From positions 1-29,148 of the forward strand of contig JADNRV010000500.1 in NCBI GenBank assembly GCA_015499995.1: a DNA stretch of 29,148 nt, read 5' to 3'. The notes under the pieces were generated by a model. The model was given only the letters and a program-made list of their open reading frames with translations. It made no database searches and was not told where the DNA came from. Source of the DNA: Flammula alnicola. Lineage: Eukaryota > Basidiomycota > Agaricomycetes > Agaricales > Strophariaceae. Of this stretch, positions 1 through 9,410 are shown in pieces (position 1 is the first letter of the stretch; every line of letters begins with the position of its first letter). Position numbers and translations under genes: made by a program.

Positions 1-241
1 GCTTCTAATGTCCCATTCTTGCTCACCCTGGGCTTGCGCGTCCTCTTGCGGATTTCTTGTATAAGCTTGTTCAAGCTTCTGTCAGCATCAGGGTATGCTT
101 CAAGAAATCGGTTGTCGTTACCACCCAAGCTGGATGAAACACATGAGCGGATGTGGGATACAACAAAAGGTGTGTAAAATCTCACCGCTGATACTCCGTG
201 AATAGAAGCTCTGGCTGACTGCGCAAACTTCCTGTCTTATC
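1..241 (-). CDS. Partial host gene fragment, two exons, runs off the window
   Basis: On the minus strand an open segment runs from about 241 to 186, is followed by a GTGAG donor at 185 and a CCAG acceptor at 130, and continues open from 129 to base 1. The phases agree (two bases plus one), giving a peptide that starts DKTGSLRSQPELLFTEYQ, has a GGNDNRFLEAYPDAD stretch, and then a basic run ending RKRTRKPR. I do not recognise the family. The basic run could be nuclear or nucleic-acid binding, but that is a guess. Joined to the right flank, the sequence just before GATAAG reads CTAAATACAG, which looks like a 3' splice site. If so, the big transposon landed at or beside an exon start of this gene. 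Short length keeps confidence modest. Confidence 0.4.
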
Positions 242-242
242 C
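235..242. repeat. Left target-site duplication (probable)
   Basis: TCTTATCC directly precedes the left inverted repeat. The right copy at 16922-16930 reads TCTTTATCC, the same word with one inserted T. An 8-bp duplication is what I recall for the KDZ/Zisupton group. A 6-bp reading (TTATCC on both sides) is possible if the right end extends three bases further. Confidence 0.6.
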
Positions 243-735
243 CACATAGGACAGTGTAACAATCACCTTAGTAACCTGAGTCCGGTAATCAACAAAATCA
301 CAATGATCACCGGGCTAGCCGCACTGACTTAGAAACAACAGCTGTCATGTGCTTCACGGTGCGGCCGGATCAGATACGAAATCGCGTGTCTCACGGTTCA
401 TTTGCATGCGACTGGGTCCTATAGGCACACCCAGGGCCTGGTTACCATACGGGGTTCGGTCCCGAGGGTGGGCGTAATGGCTTCCCAGGGGGCCCGGTAA
501 TCCATTCCCAGGGGGCCCAGGCGATTGATTCCCAGGGGGGCCAGCTAGCGCAGGATAATAGGGGCCCGGTAATTGGTCCCGAGGGCGGCCATATAAATGG
601 CCCTCGGGTTCTGCCTAGCATTCCTTTACACGTTCGTCCCTCAGCATGTACTCCCTCGGTCTCGCATATTCACCAGAAAATGATATGTAGTGTCATGTTG
701 TCTTCCACTGGATGTAGATGTAGAAAGCAAGCACC
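243..735 (+). repeat. Left terminal inverted repeat of the giant element
   Basis: Bases 243-633 are the reverse complement of 16531-16921 with one mismatch (374). Inward of 633 the match becomes patchy but resumes around 660-735, in the stretch running from the ATTCACCAGAAAA word to GTAGAAAGCAA. The TIR contains three copies of TTCCCAGGGGG starting at 482, 505 and 529 (spacing 23 and 24), flanked by GGTCCCGAGGG words. These are candidate transposase binding repeats or G-rich structures. Confidence 0.92.
592..598 (+). promoter_or_regulatory. TATA-like box inside the left TIR, facing inward
   Basis: TATAAAT lies in GGCCATATAAATGGCC, about 400 bases before the dioxygenase ATG at 995. Because it is in the TIR, an identical inward-facing copy exists at 16566-16572 on the minus strand. 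No other good TATA box was seen between here and 995. Confidence 0.35.
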
Positions 736-905
736 GTGGTGGGATGCTGCATTCAACTAACAGTTGAAATTGGTACTGTTATTTGAATTTAGCATCCCAC
801 CACTGGCCTTGCTTTCTACTTCTACATCCAGTGAAAGACGATGAGACAAACAAATACAGATCATTTTCCGGTGAATATGCGGGACCGAGGCAGTGCGTGC
901 CGAGG
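660..905. repeat. Long imperfect subterminal hairpin
   Basis: An arm at about 660-753 (CATATTCACCAGAAAATGAT through GGTGGGATGCT) is repeated in reverse complement at about 793-885 (AGCATCCCACCA through the CGGTGAATATGC word), with a loop of about 40 bases. The same word set occurs once more at the right end (16411-16490), so the element has three copies of one ~95-bp subterminal repeat, two of them head to head at the left end. Confidence 0.8.
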
Positions 906-936
906 GTCAGCCATTGTAAGATTTGACCCTCGGCAC
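897..936. repeat. 13-bp perfect inverted repeat with 14-base loop
   Basis: GTGCCGAGGGTCA (897-909) pairs with TGACCCTCGGCAC (924-936). It sits just upstream of the TET/JBP reading frame and contains the CCGAGGG word that recurs in the TIRs. It could be a protein binding site or an RNA stem in the leader. Confidence 0.75.
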
Positions 937-994
937 TTCCATTCAGCCAAAGGAACAATTGTACTAAATAAAATTTACTGCAATTTCCCATCAC

Positions 995-2307
995 ATGACC
1001 AGGTCACGTCAGGGAAATGAAATTATACGCTCTTTCTTCCAACCACAAACCATCATGACACCAGACATTGCACTTCACCTGACAGAGGCTATTTCTACTT
1101 ACATGAAAGCCAAATTTCTACAAAAGCTTCACTCCTGTGATGATGATGTCCCTTTCCCATCTGACTGGGACTTTACACTCTTGCAGGAATGTGACTTGGC
1201 TGTTGATGTCCTCACAGATGCATACAGCAGAAAATGTAAGTTGATCACTCTGCCAAGGGAATGATGTCAGTCATTAATTGAAGATTTGAAACAGATGTAA
1301 CCCAGTGGAGGGCCGACGACTATGTGGCCGAGTTAACCGAGAAGGCCACCGGTCGCAATTCCAAGGTAGAGGCCAAATTGGTCAAGAAGTTTCCTCCCAT
1401 ATTTTCGCCCACGGTCTACCAAACGGAACCATGCATAGTCACCGATATGGATGGAAATATCTTGGTCTGGTATATACCCGGGGCGCTGACAACACAACGT
1501 TCGGTGAGTGATTCTGTTGACGTCCTCGGGGGGCCAAGGTTGACCGAGGAGCGCCAGAGGCAAATGTGGGACGATATGCATCTACTGGAGAGATCCATCC
1601 ATACCAAGGGATGCAGTAGCTGGCGCGGGGGACCGAAATTTTTCAGAGCAGAAGAAGGATGGTTAAAACCAGGAAATGTTAGCATGGCACCAGCCTGGTT
1701 TCAGCAGGCCCACGAGGTAAATATGTGAATGCAGTTGCGATCCAAATAACTGACTTTCTCGCAGAAATCAAACAACATGGAAGTTTCTGCAGCACTGATG
1801 CAGAACCACAGCATGGCATGGGTGGAAAAGCAAATAAGAGCTTCAGCATTAGTTGGTGGAATGTTGAGTATCATGCACCCCGAGGTGTATGCCGCCGGAG
1901 TAGAAAGTCTCAAGTTGCTCGCCGGGCGCCCGAGGTCGATCAAAAAGGGGGATCAGCTCGCCGAGGTACTCCGAGTTTGGAGCTCCCCATTCACAGTCAT
2001 GACTATCATCAGCAACCGAGATACACCATTTCACCGAGACAATGGGGCAGCTCATCCATGGTTTGACATACTGGTGGCCCTCGGAATATATGAAAATGGA
2101 CGGATCGAATTTCCGGGATTGGGGATGAGATTAAAGTATGACCCAGGGACCGTGGTCGCTTTAACCGGCAGGCTTGTCAGGCATGGTGCTAATTGTCCCG
2201 GGGACCGAGCATGCATTGCATATCACATGAAGCAGAACGTTATTGAGGAGTTGGAGATTGCCAAGCCATCATGGGCAAATGAATCAATGTATTCAGACCA
2301 CTGTTAA
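995..2307 (+). CDS. TET/JBP-family 2-oxoglutarate/Fe(II) DNA dioxygenase (KDZ cargo)
   Basis: Exons are 995-1235, 1295-1716 and 1765-2307, with phases 1 and 0 consistent, giving about 401 aa. The family oxidises 5-methylcytosine in DNA using Fe(II) and 2-oxoglutarate, so a nuclear role is expected. The C-terminal exon carries the double-stranded beta-helix signature: HRD at residues 311-313 (metal His and Asp) in TPFHRDNGAAHPWFDIL, a second metal His at 361 in GRLVRHGA, and the 2-oxoglutarate-binding Arg at about 369 in GDRACIAYHM. The N-terminal part has VTDMDGNILVWYIPGAL, typical of fungal members. A GTGAGT...CCAG stretch at 1504-1557 (54 bp, in frame) may be a further intron, giving about 383 aa ending that block in RSRQMWDDM. 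A start at 1054 is the alternative to 995. Fungal TET genes are known to travel with KDZ transposons, as here. Confidence 0.88.
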
Positions 2308-2501
2308 TGCGGTGCCTATGGGGAAGATTTATATATATAACCAAATCAATCAATATATTGACCCAGCAATTTATATTCGACATGATAAAAAGTACATTTG
2401 TGCAAAACAAGAGCAGGGCCCTGGGGGAGATGATGCCGTGGGGGTTCAACAAACGAAAATGGCAGGCCCACGGCACATGGAGACCTACAAGGTGTTACAA
2501 T
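2308..2501. other. Convergent intergenic space
   Basis: This is the 3' space between the plus-strand dioxygenase and the minus-strand acidic-tail gene. It is AT-rich at first (repeated ATATATAA and ATCAATC words around 2330-2360) and likely holds both 3' ends. No separate gene is seen. Confidence 0.5.
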
Positions 2502-3872
2502 TTATTCATCTTCCTCATCTCCGTCATATTCTTGTTCACTGTTCTCCGAATCAACTTCACCCTCGGCATCCAATTCCCAATTGCCACTGTCACCCTCGGA
2601 ATCATCATTAGACAAGTTGTGCTCTTCAGAGCCATCGGAGTCCTGAGCGCGGAACTCTGACGGGATTGATTCTACCGACTCTGCTTCAGAGTCATGTGGG
2701 TTGCTCGCAGTGGAGTTCGCGGGCCCGCCGGCCGCCGGGGGGCTACCGTCTGACTGCCTAGGGCCCTCGGCCTCCTCTGATGCCTGCTGTTTGGCCCATG
2801 CTCTCCGTTTGATTCCATTCAAAATGCCATCGTGATGTTCGTGCCTCGGGAATATGTTCTGGTATTCCTCAGGCAATGAATCCCCATCTTGAAATGGTAT
2901 GCCATGCTTCGAATACACCTTGTCGAGTATGTCGTATGCCCCCACCCTCGCTGCAGATCTCTCTGCGGCTTCTTTACCCAAGATAATGGCACCGTTGACT
3001 CGAGTCTGGATGGAGTGAAGGCGTTCAAAAGCCAGGAGCAAGGTCTTACGGAGTGGTGCACAATTAGGACAGGTAGGAGCACTCCCAGGAACTGCGGGGG
3101 TACCGACCTCGGGCGTCCCGTGGGTCGTAGTCGCCGGTGGAGGTGGCCTCGCAGCTAGCCCAGGGACATCGCCTATGTTGTTGTGTTGAATGTTCTGAGT
3201 GCTTCCCAGAGCTTCCATTTGTGCCATATGTTTGTGCGTCACCTTTCAAAAGCAATGGATATTGTTGTAATAAAAAGAATTGGAGGAGCAAACTCACAGT
3301 TGTGAAAAAATCTTTGAAATGGGCTTGTATAATCTTGCAGGTGACTCGGGGCACCTCGGCCTCCGACTCGGGTGACTTCCACCAGTAACAGTAATCTTTG
3401 GTGCACCCGAGGATCTCGACATCTTGGTCAGCATTGAAGTCCATGTTAATGGATGCTGGAAGGGTGTTGGCCTCGGGCTGCCGAGGGGGATTAGTCTCGA
3501 GGAGCATATCTGACAAATCCTTCAAAAGGTAGGGGATCTGAATTCGGAACCCGTTGACTGTGCAAAACCCAACGTGAGTGAGTACTTGCTCCTGTGGGAT
3601 GAATGACGATGTTGTTAGACCATCGGCAGTGTTCAAAGGCGCAATATGCGTACAGCTTCATCTTGAATGTTCTGCTTCCAGTTCAAGATTTTCCAATTGC
3701 GATCACGGGACATCACTGTTCTTATTGCGGTCCGAAGCCGGGCCATTAGCAGATGCAACTTCAACCTTGCACTTGCCTCCCGATCTTCATAAGAGATGGG
3801 CATTCGGGCGTCGGGTGGTGGGGAAACAAGGTGTGGTAGAGGCATGGTGGTGGTTGAAGGAGAGAACAACAA
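2502..3872 (-). CDS. Unknown KDZ-cargo protein with acidic C-terminal tail
   Basis: Three exons on the minus strand, 3654-3872, 3298-3591 and 2502-3242, join in phase 0 at GTACGC...CACAG and GTGAGT...GAAAG introns (62 and 55 bp), giving about 417 aa. I do not recognise a named domain. The middle exon is the most structured part: VGFCTVNGFRIQIPYLLKDL, then VEILGCTKDYCYWWKSPE and VTCKIIQAHFKDFF. The last exon has a helical stretch (LRKTLLLAFERLHSIQTRVN, KEAAERSAARVGAYDILDKV) and then a long disordered Ser/Asp/Glu tail ending YDGDEEDE. Such tails occur in histone chaperones and other chromatin proteins, but that is only a resemblance. It is convergent with the dioxygenase and tandem with the transposase, from which it is separated by 154 bases, so it may share chromatin context or readthrough. 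Confidence 0.75.
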
Positions 3873-4026
3873 TAAACTTGAACTTTGGAACTGATGATCT
3901 GAGATAAGATCATGTGATCAGACCTATAATTGGAATGATATATGGAATTTCGGCGTTCCCATGGCCGATGATATGCCGCGGGGCCCACTGGGGTGAGTTA
4001 GTAAAGACCATAATCACAGATTTGAA

Positions 4027-7000
4027 CTACAGTACAAGCCGCCATACGCACACGTGACTACTGTTAGCATTAGAAAAAATGACTTCTGATACCCGCCCGA
4101 GCTCGTTCCACATTGCCATTTGTTTCTCGGCGTAGGCTCGGTGCCCACGGGAGACTTCCACCTCGGGGTCCCTCCGTGCCTTCCATTTTTCTGCCATGTG
4201 CACATACCACCGGACGGTCCATTGCATTTCATGCTTTGTAAGATTCAGCTCCTCGGCCCAGCGATTGTTCTGAGCTCTTGCACGTAGCCAATTTACCCGA
4301 TAAACTGATGGAATAATTAGATTTGAATACTCAGGACAAGAAGAGAGCTTACATTCATTCTGGTGTTCAGTGTCGGTGGCCGAGGTCGCTACCAGACGAG
4401 CAGATGAGCTCCAAAACCATGGGAGGCGGTCCCGACTTTGGCCAGCTGAATTTGGATTGGAAATGGTAGTACTGATGCGGCAATGCTCTAATTCAAGGAA
4501 TGGATATTTGATAGCAACAGTTTCACGATTGCCAAGGGTCATCATGACAGTCCTGTTGTGATTGTACACCCGTCGGTGAAGCTTCCACGTCCGGTTCAGC
4601 AACTTGACTTGATCCCAGGCCCGCGTTGTCTGTACCCCCGACCTCGCAGTTCGGACCTTGTTTTTGAACTGCCAAGAAAGATGTATGACGGCTGTCCGAA
4701 CCAGGTCTAGTGCATCGTCCCCGTGGCCCTCACGAATGTCAAGCTCATTTGCCCGGAGGGCTGCGATGACAGCTCGGCGCTCCGCGGGGAGGGTGGCAAT
4801 GAAGTCTTCTGGAATGGCCGAGGGGAATGGAAGAAGTTGGCCCTCGGGGTCCGCTGCACTATTGTCCATTCTCTGTTTCATTTCTCTTCCTCGCTGACAT
4901 CCTCATCCACAACAACTGCTTCCACATCATAAATACTGTCCTGGCATCTTCTCCGAGATATTCAATGCCAGCATTTGTGAAAGCTCGGATTCGGTTTTTG
5001 AGCTGTCGTCGCTTGTTAGCTAACTCCAGCTTCTGCGCAGTTGTCGGCCTCCGACCCAGCTTGCGTACGTGATCACGAAGTTCAAATCTTACACCATTGG
5101 ATTAGCTTCAGATTGGGTATATGTTCAGAATACTTACTGCGATTCTTCTATCTTTAGACCTTTTGAGATCCAGGCTGCTTGCCCAGTCTGCCCACCGGTG
5201 TACAACTCTTTCTCTGATAATTTGAGTTCAACTTCACATCGGGTGAGAGCTGCGGGGAGAGACATTGAGATACCATAATAGCCAGTGGTACTGAAGACTA
5301 ACGTTTTTCGACTTTCAGGTTCATGTAGTCCATGCTTTTTACATCCTCTTGACGGCGCGCCTCGGCCTGTTCAATTTCTCGCTTCCATATTGGAACTAAT
5401 TCCTGCGGACAGGCCTCGGTGAATTCTTCGAAGTATTTTTCGCTTTCTGCCTGCTCCTTAACCGCCCGTTCATACTTATTCACTATGGTGGATGCTAAGG
5501 TCATATATATTGAGACATAATTCAGGAACCAATGTGATGGAAGCACTCACCCATGTTGATTGTTTTCTTCCAATTAGAGTCCCCCATATGGTCATCGACG
5601 ACCTCGGTCCGGTGGGCGGTGGTGGCCGACCGGAGGCTTCGAGAGATTGCATTCAGCACAGCCCAGAGGGTCTCGAGGATTTCACCATCGATCACACCGA
5701 GGCCGGGAATGTAAGTGGTAGCATACCGAGGGAGGCAATCATCTTTATGACCGTGAACATGAAATAAGCCGATGGCCTTGACGATTGCAATGCCCTGAGG
5801 GAGGGTGAGGCCTGTGTGGTCATAGAAACGGTCATCTAGGTGGACGCCATATTCACACATGATATCATAGATTAGGGCGACTGTTTCAATGGAGCCGATA
5901 TTGGTGGTTTTGAGGGCTTCGGAGAACGAGTAGTCCATATTCATCTGCTTCTCACCCTTTTGGAAATCCACCACACTGCTCGGGCAGAAGCACCCATGGC
6001 GAGCACATGCATTGGCGCCGATGCCCCGAGCACGTTTTCCAGGACCGCTCTTCTCACCATCCAGAACAGCACGATGGGAATTGCAAGCTGGCTTCTGAGA
6101 ACAGAAACAATATCAGTACATGTGACCTGAAATGCTAGATCTCAGATGCAGTAGTCAACTACATCGGTGCCCGTGGGTAAGTGTATCGGTGCCCGAGATG
6201 TTCAGACCACCGGTGCCCGAGTGGTGCATGCCGTCGGTGCCCGAGGAGGAAACCATCAGTGACGGAGCCTGTAGGACATCTGCGACCGAGGGTGCACCCA
6301 TCGGTGCCCGAGTGGGAATCACCTCGGCATCCGAAATGTGATGATGCTACTGTCGATGCCCAGCTACCGATGCCTCATCGGCCACTGACGTTCTTCCTCG
6401 GCCACCGAATTGATAAAGAATCGGCCACCGAGGTCGTTAACACACGGCCACCGATCGTGTTTGCAGACAACAAGAATCAACTCACTCGTGTATAACGGGG
6501 TGCCTTAGCAGTCGCATCCTTTAAATGTTCCTGGTATGGGCCGGGGGCAGTCATAAAGCCTTCTCCGTGGGTGAGGTGCACATCGTCAGCTTCATTTTTT
6601 GGAGTGAGATGCTCTGCCTTGAAATTTCCATCTGCCGTGAATACCCTGGTGTATAACTCCCTACAATGGACAGTGAATTTGGATACCAATTTATGCATGA
6701 ATTGTCGACTGCATACCTGTGAGGGTCATCCTGCCAATTAGCAGGGAGATTCACCCCTGGCTGGGGACATGCTGGGCAGAACGACGCCAACTTTCCTCGA
6801 GGTACATTGTCCGTGGCCATCGGGGTTCCAAGATCATTATCTGAACCTTCGTGCAAGGCCGTCGGCGCCGTCAGCGGTGCACCATCAGTGGTGCCCGCGG
6901 TGATGGGGGCTGCGGGAAGTGGCATCTGAGGAATGCCCTCGGGCTCATCATGAGCACGGCCATGCATTTTCCACTTTTTCATATTTCTGTATTCCCTGCT

Positions 7001-8181
7001 AAGCCTTCGGAGCTCCCGATATCTGTTGAGAACCGCTTTGGGGAATGCAGGACACGTCAACCTCCTCAACTTCTGATAGTATTGGTATGACGAAGTTTTG
7101 CATTCCAGATTGGATAATCGATAGTCTTTCAGGACGTTGAAAGTGAAGACAGTTTGAATTCGGATGAAGCTCGTTGGGAATAAACCCATCTTCAGGTAGG
7201 AAATGTCCATGTCAGAGTCGGCGTCGTTACATGAACATCCAATGACTGGCAGATGATGGATCCCGGAAACATCAACAATCGTGATAAAAGGATTACCATG
7301 ATTGTCATAGGGTGGAGGCCGCGGGAGAGTGCTCGGATGTGCAGTTGTCGGCGCCTCCATGACATCGACATCGTCGTCATCATCATCATCACCCTCGGCG
7401 GCCACAGGGATTTCCGGATCAGCCCACATGTCACCCTCGAAGCCAGCTTCTGCAGTGGCAGCTGGTGTGGGGCCGAGGTCATATCCCTCGGCATTGTCTG
7501 CCACAGAATCAGCGTTAGCTCAACAGTATGATAGTAGCTTACCATCAGAAGGCTCAGTTTCCCTCGGCCTTGTCGCCGACCCGGGGCATGGCATTCCATG
7601 ATGGCCGAGGTATAGTTTAACGCCAACTTGCCACAGGGCTCCCACCTTGAAATAACGCCCATTCCATGTCTCGACACGATGAAAGGGGAGAAACTGGTGT
7701 TCCTTCTGGAAACACAGACCACAGAGGAGGCGCCCACCGGCACATTGGTTACAACGCCATTTGCCTGCCCGGCGGCCACACACCTCGCATCTCTCCATAG
7801 GATCCCGCGGTGCTTCCATCGCCAAGATTGTCTTCAAATAGTCGGGTCGCCGAGGCACCCATTCCCGCAGGAAATCGTTTTGCGACTGCTTGGCATTAGA
7901 ACTGCTCCATCGGTCATCCTCGGCATGCTTACCTTGCCACCGGGCCGTATGTCTGGCAGATTTCGGACATTATCAATTACGTCCTGCTCCGTCGGGTCTC
8001 CGAGGTAAACCTCGGGTTCCACAGGTTGCCACGGCTGCTGAACTTCGGGTACCACTCTAGTCTCGCTTCCTCCTTTCCTTTTTTTTTGCCTTTTCCCCTT
8101 GTTCTCTTTCCACCATCCCATCTCCCGTGGTTCATCGTCACTGGACTCACCAGAATCAAGGGTTTGGACGCGAGTGCTCAT
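4027..8181 (-). CDS. KDZ transposase with N-terminal CxC2-like cysteine cluster
   Basis: Ten exons on the minus strand: 7933-8181, 7543-7885, 6717-7497, 6486-6660, 5551-6094, 5303-5494, 5138-5249, 4937-5087, 4353-4893 and 4027-4304. All phases agree and give about 1121 aa. Residues about 116-152 hold CEVC...CNQC...CGLC plus two His, the cysteine cluster that precedes KDZ transposases. Then come ECKTSSYQYYQKLRRLTCPAFP and FCPACPQPGVNLP. The catalytic core shows ADGNFKAEHL (Asp 468), GIGANACARHGCF, IYDIMCEYGVHL (Asp 593), FHVHGHKDDC and IDGEILETLW (Glu 654/657), which I infer to be the RNase H-like acidic residues. The C-terminal part has the family's NTR-type and WLRARAQNNRW helices. It would bind the TIRs and excise and insert the element. 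The frame is intact. The 4894-4936 intron is only 43 bp and the least certain; the 6095-6485 intron is exceptionally long. Confidence 0.93.
6095..6485 (-). other. Unusually long (391-bp) transposase intron
   Basis: The donor is CGA|GTGAGT at 6485 and the acceptor CTCAG|AAG at 6095, both in phase 0, joining APRYTR to KPACNSHRAV as expected for the family. The other introns of the gene are 43-56 bp. This one is filled by a ~23-bp minisatellite (separate entry). Confidence 0.85.
6163..6455. repeat. ~23-bp minisatellite built on TCGG-N3-CCGA dyads
   Basis: Units start near 6163, 6185, 6210, 6233, 6256, 6279, 6300 and 6323 (spacing 21-25). A related block follows at about 6353-6455 with units near 6378, 6398, 6421 and 6444. 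The core is TCGGTGCCCGAG in the first block and TCGGCCACCGA in the second. Both are the palindrome TCGG-N3-CCGA. Between the cores the sequence is mostly unconserved, so the dyad rather than the whole unit is what is maintained. Confidence 0.85.
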
Positions 8182-8831
8182 GAGATGAACCAGAAGCAGA
8201 GAGGGAAAGAATGGTGGAGGGAGGAGAATATTCCTCTTCGCCCCTTCTTTTGAGTGTTTACCACTCGTTATCTATTCCCCCTGTCATAATCGGATCATCA
8301 TTAAGACGTCTCAAAAATAAATTCATACTAGGAGAACATGAGGCGGAACACGAGCAACTAACATGAGGAAGACATGAGGGATGGCCGGCCACATGCCAGA
8401 CACATGTGGTGTTCTTTTTTTTGAGATCCCCATCTCACTTTCTGTATTTCACTGCCTTAATAAAATATATTCAGCATCTCAATACAAAGAAAATGGATGT
8501 ATCCGGAAGAAAATCTGAGCAGACATTGTGAAGATATGAAAAAAGACTTTCCATAACAGCTTGGGAGCATGATCAAAAGACAAAACAACTACTGAAATCA
8601 AGAATCCTCGTGCAGATCTCAACTTTTCTGAAGAGAAAAAGCAATATCTCAAGAACCACTGCTCGGATTCCTTTCCGGAGTATCTCATTCTGTTAATAAT
8701 TTACAAGTGTATATCCGTCCATTTTTATATATATTAAACTTCCCCCAAGTAGCTTTGTGAGGGAGGAAATAGGACGGGTGTCATAAGACACCGAGGCCAT
8801 TTTCTACCGCGCGCAAAACTGCAAGCTGGGA
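8182..8831. other. Intergenic, upstream of the transposase gene
   Basis: About 650 bases, AT-rich, with no supported reading frame. It should hold the transposase promoter on the minus strand, but no convincing TATA box was identified. The words ACATGAGG, GACATGAGG and CACATG repeat loosely at 8335-8405. Confidence 0.4.
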
Positions 8832-9197
8832 CTAGCCCGTCAGATATGTTGGAACAGTAGGTTTAAAGAACATATTCCTCGAGCAGGAAAGTATGGGGTG
8901 GCTTTCAGCACTTCCCATGTTTACATTTTCTAATGTAAGTAAAACCTCCTCCCAGGGTGTAGATATTCCGTAAAAAAGTGAAATAACCAGGGGCCCCCGA
9001 GGGTGGCAGGTACATAACCTCATACACCAAGTTTTGACCCCAGGAGAGCAAAACAGGTGGAGATATTCATGTATCGTTTCCTCTACGTCGGCCACAGTGG
9101 AGGATGACGTCGCCTCAAAACGCAGATCTTGGCAATAAGAACTGTCATTTAGAGAATAGGCTCGGCAGGCACCGTCGATCACGATGCTTAAATTCAT
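8832..9197 (-). CDS. Small hypothetical ORF, weak
   Basis: A single minus-strand frame of 121 aa starts at an ATG (MNLSIVIDGACRAYSLNDSS) and ends PTVPTYLTG. It is cysteine-containing (CQDL, CSPG, CMRLCTCH) but has no motif I recognise, no signal peptide and no clear splice sites. It lies divergent from the plus-strand gene at 9411, with about 210 bases between. Composition is compatible with coding, but length alone does not prove a gene; it may be an exon of a longer transcript or chance. Confidence 0.3.
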   Translation of the reverse strand: MNLSIVIDGACRAYSLNDSSYCQDLRFEATSSSTVADVEETIHEYLHLFCSPGVKTWCMRLCTCHPRGPLVISLFYGISTPWEEVLLTLENVNMGSAESHPILSCSRNMFFKPTVPTYLTG

Positions 9198-9376
9198 AAA
9201 GTGTGATCTTGATCAGGCACAATGACATCATATGACATCAATGCACAATCGGCCACCGGTGATCTACCCTCGGCAAGATCAGGGCACAACATGTGGGTTA
9301 TCTTGATCAACCTCAAGGCGCATAGCCTCCGTTGATTATCATTGATAATCAGGATTAGCCGAGATCATGATCACCT

Positions 9377-9382
9377 TATAAG
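9377..9382 (+). promoter_or_regulatory. TATA-like box before the WFGNH gene
   Basis: TATAAG lies 29 bases upstream of the ATG at 9411, implying a very short leader if used. A TCGGCCACCGG dyad variant lies further upstream near 9249. Confidence 0.35.
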
Positions 9383-9410
9383 AGTCTCAGCTGCGTATTT
9401 CTTAACTAAG

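Noticed and set aside
6163..6455. CRISPR-like array
   Set aside because: Repeats are about 11-14 bp, degenerate, without uniform unique spacers, inside a fungal intron.
6132..6495. Coding reading of the minisatellite (plus-strand frames with VPE/CPR repeats)
   Set aside because: It lies in an intron with clean phase-0 splice sites on the minus strand; the repeats explain the open frames.
7253..7601. Plus-strand frames opposite the transposase acidic loop
   Set aside because: Shadows of the Asp-rich segment (GDDDDDDDVDV) of the transposase.
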